From: Gammaproteobacteria bacterium
GTDB taxonomy: Bacteria > Pseudomonadota > Gammaproteobacteria > Eutrophobiales > Eutrophobiaceae
Direction: 5' to 3'
Length of the DNA stretch: 64,000 nucleotides
Assembly: GCA_012103475.1 (NCBI GenBank)
Contig: WLWS01000002.1
Coordinates: 423,234-487,233 of the forward strand
Made by a program: the position numbers and the translations under genes. Position 1 is the stretch's first letter, and each line of letters begins with the position of its first letter. Under the pieces are notes generated by a model that made no database searches, was not told where the DNA came from, and saw nothing but the letters and a program-made list of their open reading frames with translations. Positions 17,653-25,296 of the stretch are shown piece by piece.

Positions 17653-18663
17653 TCAGCCCCCCGTGACGTTCATATGTCGAAATATGACGGGTTTAGCGCT
17701 TAAATCGAAATCATGCCCTTCGGGTTTAATCGACATGGAGTCCCTGATGGCCTGTTTAAGTTTTTCCAGATCACCCGGATGACTCCTGAGTACATGACGC
17801 AAATCAACGGAATGTTCCTGTCCCAGACATAACAGAAGACGTCCTTCACAGGTCAGGCGCACCCGATTACAGTCACCACAGAAATTGTGACTGTGCGGTG
17901 AAATGAATCCAACACGCGTGCCGGTTTCAGCGATTCTATAATAATGAGATGGCCCGTTGGTTCTTTCAGTCGTATCGAGAAGAGCGTATTTGCGGCTCAA
18001 GTCCTGACGAATCTGGTCACTCGAGTAATAGGCTTCAGCGCGATCGTGTTCGGCTATGACCCCAAGCGGCATCTCCTCAATAAAACTGATGTCCATACCT
18101 TTCTGACTGGCGAATTCAACCAGATCACATACTTCTTCATGATTCCGGTTTTTCAGGATAACGGCGTTAATTTTTATTTTTTCGAAGCCGGTTTCAAGAG
18201 CCGCATCAATGCCATCAAGAACTTTATCCAATTCCCCGACCCGCGTAATTCGGCGAAATTTATCAGCGTCGAGTGAATCAAGACTGATATTGATTCTCTT
18301 TAAACCAGCCGCTTTCAGATCCGGAGCCAGTTTACGAAGCTGTGATCCGTTTGTCGTGGTAACCAGTTCTTTCAGACCGGGCAACTTACCGATATCTTCG
18401 AACAGTTTTAATACATTACGTCTTACAAGAGGCTCACCGCCGGTAATGCGAATCTTTGTTACACCCAATTCAGTAAAAGCACGCGCGATGGTGGATATTT
18501 CCTCGAGAGTGAGTAATTGTGCCCTTGGCACAAATTCCATTTCCTCTTCCATACAGTACACACAGCGAAAATCACACCGATCGGTCACTGAAATGCGCAG
18601 ATAATCGACAGTTCTGCCGAAATTGTCCACCAGGCTTTCTTTTATTTCCGCGTTTTTACTCAT
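17653..18663 (-). CDS. moaA: GTP 3',8-cyclase MoaA
   Basis: Radical SAM enzyme that starts molybdenum cofactor synthesis from GTP. N-terminal cluster CDFRCVYC near residue 29-36, then the [14 protein letters not shown] block, and the second Fe-S site in [22 protein letters not shown]. The usual C-terminal double glycine is present (MNVTGG). ATG at 18663 is preferred; GTG at 18678 is the alternative. First gene of the five-gene Moco operon. Confidence 0.96.
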   Translation of the reverse strand: MSKNAEIKESLVDNFGRTVDYLRISVTDRCDFRCVYCMEEEMEFVPRAQLLTLEEISTIARAFTELGVTKIRITGGEPLVRRNVLKLFEDIGKLPGLKELVTTTNGSQLRKLAPDLKAAGLKRINISLDSLDADKFRRITRVGELDKVLDGIDAALETGFEKIKINAVILKNRNHEEVCDLVEFASQKGMDISFIEEMPLGVIAEHDRAEAYYSSDQIRQDLSRKYALLDTTERTNGPSHYYRIAETGTRVGFISPHSHNFCGDCNRVRLTCEGRLLLCLGQEHSVDLRHVLRSHPGDLEKLKQAIRDSMSIKPEGHDFDLSAKPVIFRHMNVTGG

Positions 18664-18878
18664 ATTGTCGAACTTCACAAAATTCTGAAACCATTGTTAT
18701 TAAAAGGCTTTATTGAACAGGAGATTCTACGTTGCCAGCCCTTGCGGGTCAAAGATAATCACTTGACTGTATCGATACGATTCGACATTCTCGACTATCT
18801 TCATTACAGGTCTGAAAGCGGTGCAGCCCTTGACTTGTTTTTAATTTATCTGATTCATGCTTGCTGAGGGAGCTTCAC

Positions 18879-20585
18879 ATGCCAGGATTATTATCAAAAG
18901 ATCGTATCGTCGCTGCACCGGGCTTTAACCGCTGGCTTATTGTCCCGGCCGCACTCGGCATTCATCTATGTATCGGCTCTGTTTACGCCTGGAGTATTTT
19001 TAACCCGGCTCTGATTAAGCGTATAGGGGTTGTCACCAGCGCAGCTGATGACTGGTCATTGAAGAGCGTAGTCTGGATATTTACTGTTGCTATTGTATGC
19101 TTGGGTCTGGCCGCTGCGATTGGTGGACGCTGGCTTGAAAAAGTCGGCCCTCGGATGGTTGGTGTTGTTGCTGCCTGCTGTTGGGGAGGCGGGTTTATCA
19201 TCGGCGGTGTGGGAATAATTAGTAATCAGCTGTGGTTACTTTATCTGGGTTACGGGGTTATTGGTGGGTGCGGACTGGGTCTTGGTTATGTGTCCCCGGT
19301 TGGAACGCTCATCAGATGGTTTCCTGACAGACGAGGTATGGCAACAGGCCTGGCGATCATGGGTTTTGGTGGAGGCGCGATGATAGGTGCGCCTTTAAAA
19401 GAGTTTTTCATCAATCTGTATTATCGTGCTCCGGAATACCTTGGTCCGCTCGGAGATATTGAATTGCTCACCAGAGCAGGGCGCAGGTTTGTAGAAGTTG
19501 CAGGACAGCAGCGTGAGGTTGTCGTTATCGGAGCAAATGACATCAGCAAAATGGTTCAGGCTGGACCTGAAGGAGTCTATCTCGTCGGTGGCGGCAGTGT
19601 TGGCGTTGCAGAAACTTTCTTTACTATGGGTGCTATTTATTTTGTTGTAATGATGTGTGCGGCTTTTCTCTATCGCATACCGGCCACTGACTGGAAGCCA
19701 GCGGGTTGGGCACCGCCTGACAGTAATGCTGCTGAGAAAAAGATGGTGACGCAAAACCATGTCGATATCGACGAAGCATTAAAAACCCCTCAGTTTTATC
19801 AACTCTGGATTGTTTTGTGTTTTAACGTCACCGCTGGAATTGGCGTGCTCGGTGTAGCCAAGACTATGATGACAGAGATTTTTGGCACAACCTTACCTGG
19901 CATCGTTGACGGCGCTTTTGCAGCAACCTATGTCGTTATGATTAGTGTCTTCAACATGTTGGGTCGTTTCTTCTGGGCAAGCACTTCAGATTTTATAGGA
20001 CGTAAAAATACTTACTGGATATTTTTTGCACTTGGAATATTGCTCTATTGTTCAATACCGTTTACAGCGGAGCAGGTGAGCGTAAACCCGGGTGTTATAT
20101 GGTTGATATATTTTTATGCCGCGACAATGATTATTTTTACAATGTACGGTGGTGGATTCGCCACAATTCCAGCTTATCTGGCTGATATTTTTGGTACAAA
20201 GTTTGTTGGTGGTATTCATGGCCGCTTACTCACAGCCTGGAGCACTGCAGGTGTTCTAGGACCCTGGGCTATCACTTCTCTGCGCGAAAATGCCGTGAGT
20301 AAGGCTATAAACGATCTGGTCGAAAATATTGACCCACAGGTTTTTCAGGCAACTTTCGGAGCTGGTATCGGGCAGCTTGAACAACTTGTCCAGACAAAAA
20401 CGGTAACTATATCCAAGTTGATGGACATCGCTCCGCCGGGAACCGTTGACCCTACCAGCAACCTGTATAATGGTACGATGTATCTGATGGCTTGTGTTCT
20501 GGCTATCGCCCTGATTAGTAATGCACGTATGCGGGCTGTTGATGCAAAGCATTATATGACTGAAGAAGAACTCAAGAGCAGTTAG
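18879..20585 (+). CDS. OFA-family (oxalate/formate antiporter-like) MFS transporter
   Basis: MFS protein of about 568 residues of the oxalate:formate antiporter family: helix-rich, with the family start NRWLIVPAALGIHLCIGSVYAWSIF, then LGLGYVSPVGTLIRWFPDRRGMATGLAIMGFGGGA. It belongs to the long subgroup with a soluble insert (about residues 185-230) between helices and a long C-terminal insert. OFA members exchange or import small carboxylates; the substrate is unknown here. The ATG at 18879 is used because GAGGGA lies seven bases upstream. It is next to the fdhD/Moco operon but divergent, which hints at formate or oxalate without proving it. Confidence 0.85.
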   Translation: MPGLLSKDRIVAAPGFNRWLIVPAALGIHLCIGSVYAWSIFNPALIKRIGVVTSAADDWSLKSVVWIFTVAIVCLGLAAAIGGRWLEKVGPRMVGVVAACCWGGGFIIGGVGIISNQLWLLYLGYGVIGGCGLGLGYVSPVGTLIRWFPDRRGMATGLAIMGFGGGAMIGAPLKEFFINLYYRAPEYLGPLGDIELLTRAGRRFVEVAGQQREVVVIGANDISKMVQAGPEGVYLVGGGSVGVAETFFTMGAIYFVVMMCAAFLYRIPATDWKPAGWAPPDSNAAEKKMVTQNHVDIDEALKTPQFYQLWIVLCFNVTAGIGVLGVAKTMMTEIFGTTLPGIVDGAFAATYVVMISVFNMLGRFFWASTSDFIGRKNTYWIFFALGILLYCSIPFTAEQVSVNPGVIWLIYFYAATMIIFTMYGGGFATIPAYLADIFGTKFVGGIHGRLLTAWSTAGVLGPWAITSLRENAVSKAINDLVENIDPQVFQATFGAGIGQLEQLVQTKTVTISKLMDIAPPGTVDPTSNLYNGTMYLMACVLAIALISNARMRAVDAKHYMTEEELKSS

Positions 20586-20632
20586 TCTTCGCCTCATGCC
20601 CAGTCTTGAACCTTTCTGAAGTGAACAGACAA

Positions 20633-21964
20633 ATGCAAGAGGGTGTGCAGAGTTGGAAAGAAGCCTTCGCGGTTTACAGGAAACCACGTGTAGCGGGCAT
20701 GATGTTTCTCGGGTTTTCTGCCGGGCTGCCTTTTCTACTTGTATTCACTACCTTATCCGCCTGGTTAACTCAGGCTGAGGTGTCCAGAAGCACCATAGGT
20801 TTCTTTAGCTGGGTTGGAATAACTTACTCGATCAAGGTTTTCTGGGCACCCGTTGTTGACCATTTGCCTCTGCCTGTTCTGACATCCTGGCTAGGCAAAC
20901 GACGCTCATGGATGTTGATCGCTCAGCTGGGTATTGCTGCGGCATTGATGGCAATGGCATTTACCAACCCACAGACTGATTTAAAATTGATGGCAATTTT
21001 TGCGCTACTTGTCGCCTTTGGATCGGCGACTCAGGATATTGCTATTGATGCTTATCGAATCGAAGCCGTCGATGAAAATTATCAGGGCGGAATGGCGGCA
21101 ATGTATGTACTTGGCTATCGGATTGCGCTGTTAGTTGCCGGTGCAGGTGCTTTACTACTTGCCGATACCTATTCGTGGACTGTTTCATACTCATTGATGG
21201 CAATGTCTATGCTGATAGGTGTGATTACGACTCTGGTGATACGAGAACCGGACAGGGCAGAGCAAACTGAAACGAAGAAAGACTACGATTCAAATCGATC
21301 CAGTGTCAGCAGAATCAGCGCCTGGATTATGGAAGCCATAATCAAGCCCTTCATAGATTTTTTTCAACGTAACGGCTGGCTGGCAATAATGATCTTGCTA
21401 TTAATAGGTTCATACAGAATCAGTGACATAAGCATGGGTGTAATGGCCAACCCTTTTTATCTTGATAAAGGTTTTAGTCTCTCTGAGATAGCTTATGTAA
21501 TCAAAGTTTATGGCTTCACTATGACGATAGCAGGTGTTTTCCTCGGTGGCGCACTGGTTGCCAGATATGGACTATTAAAGCCCCTGCTTTACGGTGCGAT
21601 ATTGGTAGTTGTAACGAATCTTCTGTTTGTTTATCTCGCCCTAAACGATCCTGATCTGGTGTCGCTTGCTCTTGTAATCAGTGCAGATAATCTGAGTGCA
21701 GGAATTGCAACATCCACATTCATTGCTTATTTGTCCAGTCTTACCAATACGGCTTACACCGCGACACAATACGCTTTATTCAGCTCGTTTATGACGCTGC
21801 CAGGTAAAACAATTGGGGGCTTTGCAGGTGTGGTAGTAGACAGTGCGGGGTATCCGAGCTTCTTTCTTTACACAGGCTTACTCGGTGTTCCGGCTATTTT
21901 GCTGATATGTTTTCTGATGCAGAGAGAGAAGAATACGGCAGTCGGAAAAGTACCGCCTCAATAG
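20633..21964 (+). CDS. AmpG-like muropeptide/MFS permease
   Basis: MFS protein of about 440 residues of the AmpG family, inner-membrane importers of anhydro-muropeptides for cell-wall recycling. Typical blocks: YRKPRVAGMMFLGFSAGLPFLLV near the start, FWAPVVDHLPLP, GSATQDIAIDAYRIE and the late TATQYALFSSFMTLPGK. The start is uncertain: ATG at 20633 matches the usual AmpG length; GTG at 20621 and TTG at 20606 are upstream. It ends one base before the convergent FGE-like gene. Confidence 0.85.
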   Translation: MQEGVQSWKEAFAVYRKPRVAGMMFLGFSAGLPFLLVFTTLSAWLTQAEVSRSTIGFFSWVGITYSIKVFWAPVVDHLPLPVLTSWLGKRRSWMLIAQLGIAAALMAMAFTNPQTDLKLMAIFALLVAFGSATQDIAIDAYRIEAVDENYQGGMAAMYVLGYRIALLVAGAGALLLADTYSWTVSYSLMAMSMLIGVITTLVIREPDRAEQTETKKDYDSNRSSVSRISAWIMEAIIKPFIDFFQRNGWLAIMILLLIGSYRISDISMGVMANPFYLDKGFSLSEIAYVIKVYGFTMTIAGVFLGGALVARYGLLKPLLYGAILVVVTNLLFVYLALNDPDLVSLALVISADNLSAGIATSTFIAYLSSLTNTAYTATQYALFSSFMTLPGKTIGGFAGVVVDSAGYPSFFLYTGLLGVPAILLICFLMQREKNTAVGKVPPQ

Positions 21965-22969
21965 CTAGTCAAGATCGCGTACTACCCGAAAGCCAACATG
22001 GTCATAGGCTGAATCTGATTTGTACTTATCACGTTTAGCGTGGCGAATTGACTGCGGCGGGCTGCTGTAGGAACCTCCCCTAGCGACACGAAAGGCACAA
22101 TCACCGCCTTCCCAGACTTCTGCAGTTGTTGGTGCCTGTTTATAATTGTCATGCCAGCAGTCATGCACCCATTCGGCAACATTGCCGGCGGTGTCAAAAA
22201 CACCAAACTCATTTGCTCCAAAGCTACCAATTTTTGTCGGCTTTCTCGGATCAAGACCGGAACCGCAGCCAAAGCAATGTGCTCGTTTAGGTTCTTCCTT
22301 AAAGCCCCACCAGAAGGGTGAGCGTTTCCCTGTACCTGCTGCGTATTCCCACTGTGATTCCGAGGGCAGGCGGTACTTCTGACCGGTTTGTTCACTCAAC
22401 CATTTGACGTAGTAATAAGCGTCATCCCAGGTCACAAAAATAACAGGATGAGTGTTGCGATCCATATAGAGATTATCGGGGGACTTGCGTCCAGTCGACG
22501 CTACAAACTTATCATACTCTGCAAAACTGACCTCATATTTGCTGATAGCGAAATTGTCAGCTTTTACACTATGCCGGGGACGTTCGTCAGCGTGTCTCGA
22601 CGATCCCGGACTACCCATGTCAAAGTTGCCAGCAGGTATTCTGATCATCGTTGGTCCGGCAGTCCCGTCTTTCAGCTTATCCGAGAATTCTTTCTTATTT
22701 TCAACAGCAGAGGCTGCTTGTGTTTCGGCTTTTTCCGCCGCTACTTCAGTAACTGACTGAGTCGTTTCTGACTCACTTGAATCTGAAGCATCTGCAAGAG
22801 CATCTTCCGTATCATTCGGCGCGTCATCATCCGCTTCAAGATCAGCATCATCGCTAACATCCGTGTCTGCAACCACAACTACCGGCGCGGATGTATCCTC
22901 GCCACCCATCATAAAAAATACGCCGGCTCCAATCGCAATAATAACAGCAGCGGCAATTCCAATAAGCAT
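21965..22969 (-). CDS. Membrane-anchored formylglycine-generating-enzyme-like domain (3' part of a broken PP2C-FGE gene)
   Basis: As read, it begins with one membrane helix (residues about 1-21), then an acidic low-complexity spacer (about 25-95), then a formylglycine-generating-enzyme/SUMF1-like domain (FGE-sulfatase family) from about 105 to the end: MIRIPAGNFDMGS, HPVIFVTWDDAYYYVKWLSEQTG, YRLPSESQWEYAAGTG, GNVAEWVHDCWHDNY, RVARGGSYSS and HVGFRVVRDL. Such domains may oxidise cysteine in sulphatases or only bind partners in signalling proteins. The domain would be periplasmic. The first ATG has no convincing upstream ribosome site, and coding-like sequence continues upstream in this frame, so it is probably the 3' part of the PP2C gene. 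Confidence 0.8.
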   Translation of the reverse strand: MLIGIAAAVIIAIGAGVFFMMGGEDTSAPVVVVADTDVSDDADLEADDDAPNDTEDALADASDSSESETTQSVTEVAAEKAETQAASAVENKKEFSDKLKDGTAGPTMIRIPAGNFDMGSPGSSRHADERPRHSVKADNFAISKYEVSFAEYDKFVASTGRKSPDNLYMDRNTHPVIFVTWDDAYYYVKWLSEQTGQKYRLPSESQWEYAAGTGKRSPFWWGFKEEPKRAHCFGCGSGLDPRKPTKIGSFGANEFGVFDTAGNVAEWVHDCWHDNYKQAPTTAEVWEGGDCAFRVARGGSYSSPPQSIRHAKRDKYKSDSAYDHVGFRVVRDLD

Positions 22970-23161
22970 GCCTTTCCCGCCTTTCTCTTCTTCGCCTTCT
23001 TCGGGATATTCTTCGTCAACTGCAGGGGCAGGACCAGGTTGAGCCTCAATTTCCTGAGTATCAGAGGCAAGTGGGATTTTTCAGCGGTATTATCGAGTGA
23101 AGTCTCAGCAGGAGCTGCCTCAGTGACTTCAGCTGGCGCTGGCGCAGAGTGGCTTCTTTTT
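22970..23161 (-). pseudogene. Double frameshift zone joining PP2C and FGE-like parts
   Basis: Reading the minus strand, the PP2C frame becomes nonsense just after the GDN-type motif block; a second frame then gives an acidic Pro/Ala linker (SAPAPAEVTEAAPAETSLD), and a third gives ASDTQEIEAQPGPAPAVDEE running without stop into the membrane helix of the FGE-like part. Both switch points fall at runs of five A on the coding strand (plus-strand T runs 23157-23161 and 23077-23081). Adding one base at each restores a single 650-residue protein. Either two homopolymer errors in the assembly or a real double mutation would explain this. Confidence 0.8.
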
Positions 23162-23915
23162 CAGTTACATTTACGACTACAGCAGTTGTGTTGTCCTGTT
23201 TTGGCATGCCAACGTCTTCGACAGCCTGCATAAGTGCATCTGCACATTCTTTGGTCGATTCAGACCATTCAGAATACTGAATTATTTTTCCGGCGCTCAA
23301 AGTATCCATGCCGTCGCTACAAATAAGAAGACGGTCACCTGCTTCCAGCTCATAACCTTCAGTGGGCACATCTATTTCGTTTATTTCGTCGCCCATAATT
23401 GCACTCATGAGCATATTGCGTGAGAGGCCGTCTTCTGCTTCTACGGGCGTACCTGCGGCCGCCATTCTGTCGAGAAAACCACCGTAACTGTGATCATCAT
23501 TCTTTTTATGAAGCTCTTTATTGCGAATCAGATAGACATGACTGTCGCCGACACTGGCCCACCACATTTTATTACCCTCAAGAATGGCGGCGACCATTGT
23601 GCAGCCCATACCGGATAGAGCCGGTGTTTCCGCAACGGTTTCCTTGATTGAATTATTCGCCTGGATTACACATTCACGAAGTACTTCGGTGAGATTGTCA
23701 GTAGGGTAATTGGCAGACACGTGTTTATTAAAAGCCTGAACTGCCATGTTACTGGCAACATTACCGGCAGCATGACCACCCATACCATCCGCGACAATGA
23801 CAAGAGAGGCCTGATTGCCTTCTTTATCAGTCAGGTGAGTTATCAGGAAGGCGTCTTCCTGGTAACCGCGGGTGCCATCTATCTGAGAACCGGCCAGCTC
23901 ATATTGAAGTGCCAT
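23061..23915 (-). CDS. PP2C-family Ser/Thr protein phosphatase (5' part of a broken PP2C-FGE gene)
   Basis: Metal-dependent protein phosphatase. The PP2C motifs are in order: RGYQEDAF near residue 16-23, VIVADGMGGHAAGNVAS near 40-55, SVGDSHVYLIR near 120-130, LLICSDGMDTL near 197-207 and the metal-binding KQDNTTAVVV near 245-254. After that the frame is lost and the last 30 residues are unlikely to be real. GAGGAAA precedes the ATG by about six bases. A partner Ser/Thr kinase is not in the window. In the repaired gene it would be the cytoplasmic domain of a membrane protein. Confidence 0.88.
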   Translation of the reverse strand: MALQYELAGSQIDGTRGYQEDAFLITHLTDKEGNQASLVIVADGMGGHAAGNVASNMAVQAFNKHVSANYPTDNLTEVLRECVIQANNSIKETVAETPALSGMGCTMVAAILEGNKMWWASVGDSHVYLIRNKELHKKNDDHSYGGFLDRMAAAGTPVEAEDGLSRNMLMSAIMGDEINEIDVPTEGYELEAGDRLLICSDGMDTLSAGKIIQYSEWSESTKECADALMQAVEDVGMPKQDNTTAVVVNVTEKEATLRQRQLKSLRQLLLRLHSIIPLKNPTCL

Positions 23916-24182
23916 AAATTTCCTCGCACAGGCAAAAGGCCCTGATGCAACTACTTGTTCTTAATGATTATTATTGTATGAAACAAAAAATCGAATGTTA
24001 CGGATTTAAGTCTCAATTTCACAGCCACATCCTACCAGTCCTAATACATAATACAAAATAAATTATTGAATTGTGAGGGAATTCAGAGACAACTTTTTCT
24101 CCCTTAACTCTTATGGGGCTGGCTCAGTTCAGCCAGTTTCCTGTATTGTTCATCACCACAGTTTGAAAGGGTTTACAAATTT

Positions 24183-24629
24183 ATGATTAAGAAGGTCATT
24201 ATCATCGGGCTTGCCATGTTGGTGAGTGCGGGTATTTTTGTGACGGCAGATTATGCTGGTCTGTTTGGAATAAAAAAAACACCAGAGTACGACCTTCGCG
24301 AAATAAAGATCCGCATTGCAGACATAAAAGACAATTCACCGATCGTGCACACACGGGCGAAGTGTTTTCAAAAAATGAATGATAATGCCTGTACCCAAAA
24401 GGTAAGTGGGAAAGTTGGCATAGTGTCGATTATGGTCCCGGTTATCAAGTATGTCTCACGAAGTCTTCTGTTTGATAAAGGTGAGCAGTACCTGCCAACC
24501 AGAGACCCCGAGTTGCAGGTGATGTTGATCCATACGGATTATATGACCCATACGATTACCTTAAATATTGCTGAGCACCTTAGTAAGCCGAATTCAATTA
24601 AGTCTGTTGCCTTACATCCCCGCGGCTAG
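24183..24629 (+). CDS. Hypothetical secreted or membrane-anchored protein
   Basis: Protein of 148 residues that I do not recognise. The N-terminus (KKVIIIGLAMLVSAGIFV) is a signal peptide or membrane anchor. The remaining 120 residues are soluble and contain two nearby cysteines (KCFQKMNDNACTQK, near residues 60-73) that could form a disulphide in the periplasm. An AAAGGG site lies upstream of the ATG. It precedes the AhpD-Rieske gene by 36 bases on the same strand. Confidence 0.6.
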   Translation: MIKKVIIIGLAMLVSAGIFVTADYAGLFGIKKTPEYDLREIKIRIADIKDNSPIVHTRAKCFQKMNDNACTQKVSGKVGIVSIMVPVIKYVSRSLLFDKGEQYLPTRDPELQVMLIHTDYMTHTITLNIAEHLSKPNSIKSVALHPRG

Positions 24630-24665
24630 CAGAAGCCGAAGATATTATCTGATTAGGAGAGTGAA

Positions 24666-25292
24666 ATGAGTGATGCGATGAAATACCTGATGCAGATTCG
24701 AGGCGAGGCGATGGCTGATTATTTTTCCTTCCTTAAAAAATCTGGAAGTCATCTTGACGACAAAACCCGGGCATTAATTTCCGTGATCACCAAGGTAGAT
24801 AAGCAAACTGAAGCTGGTTTTAGGCAATATTTAAAACGGGCAATGAATGTCGGTGCCAGCGCAGATGAGATAATTGATGCATTATTCCTTGCCTTTCCAA
24901 CTCTGAGATTGAGTAAAATTATCTGGGCGATAGAGATTCTGTTAGAGATGGAATTACCAGAATTCGATGTGAAGCGTCTAAATCAGTCGTTGGACTGGCA
25001 CTCTCTTGGCCCGATAGAAGAACTCGAATCCGGCCTGAATTATCTGGAAAACTGCGATGGGAAAAATCTGTTTGTTTATCGGAACGAAAAACAATTTCGA
25101 GTTTACGATAGCGTATGCCCGCATCAATCCACTCGCTTGTCTTTACAATCAGTGGCAACTGACAGACTGATCTGCCCATCTCATGGCTGGGCCTTTAGTC
25201 TTGAAACAGGACAATGCCTAAACCCGGATAAAAGTCACCTGAATAATTACGACTGCAAAATTGAAGATAGCCAACTACTCGTGTTCTGGTAG
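24666..25292 (+). CDS. AhpD/CMD-like domain fused to a Rieske [2Fe-2S] domain
   Basis: Two-domain soluble protein of 208 residues. Residues about 1-95 look like the carboxymuconolactone decarboxylase/AhpD helical fold (RALISVITKVDKQTEAGFRQYLKRAMNVGASADEI) but contain no cysteine, so the CxxC of peroxidase-type AhpD is absent. Residues about 108-208 form a Rieske ferredoxin-like domain with C151-P-H153 and C170-P-S-H173 as cluster ligands. AGGAG precedes the ATG. The combination suggests a small redox or electron-transfer protein; no partner oxygenase is nearby. Confidence 0.75.
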   Translation: MSDAMKYLMQIRGEAMADYFSFLKKSGSHLDDKTRALISVITKVDKQTEAGFRQYLKRAMNVGASADEIIDALFLAFPTLRLSKIIWAIEILLEMELPEFDVKRLNQSLDWHSLGPIEELESGLNYLENCDGKNLFVYRNEKQFRVYDSVCPHQSTRLSLQSVATDRLICPSHGWAFSLETGQCLNPDKSHLNNYDCKIEDSQLLVFW

Positions 25293-25296
25293 CCCC

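Noticed and set aside
18727..18804. 25-codon minus-strand frame upstream of moaA, considered as pqqA
   Set aside because: It has no Glu-x3-Tyr core in the right place and no flanking pattern of PqqA; its nearest Glu to Tyr spacing is wrong. No ribosome site is evident.
24100..24160. CTGGCT/AGCCAG hairpin as a terminator or riboswitch
   Set aside because: Only six base pairs, no T-run and no gene ending just before it on the plus strand.
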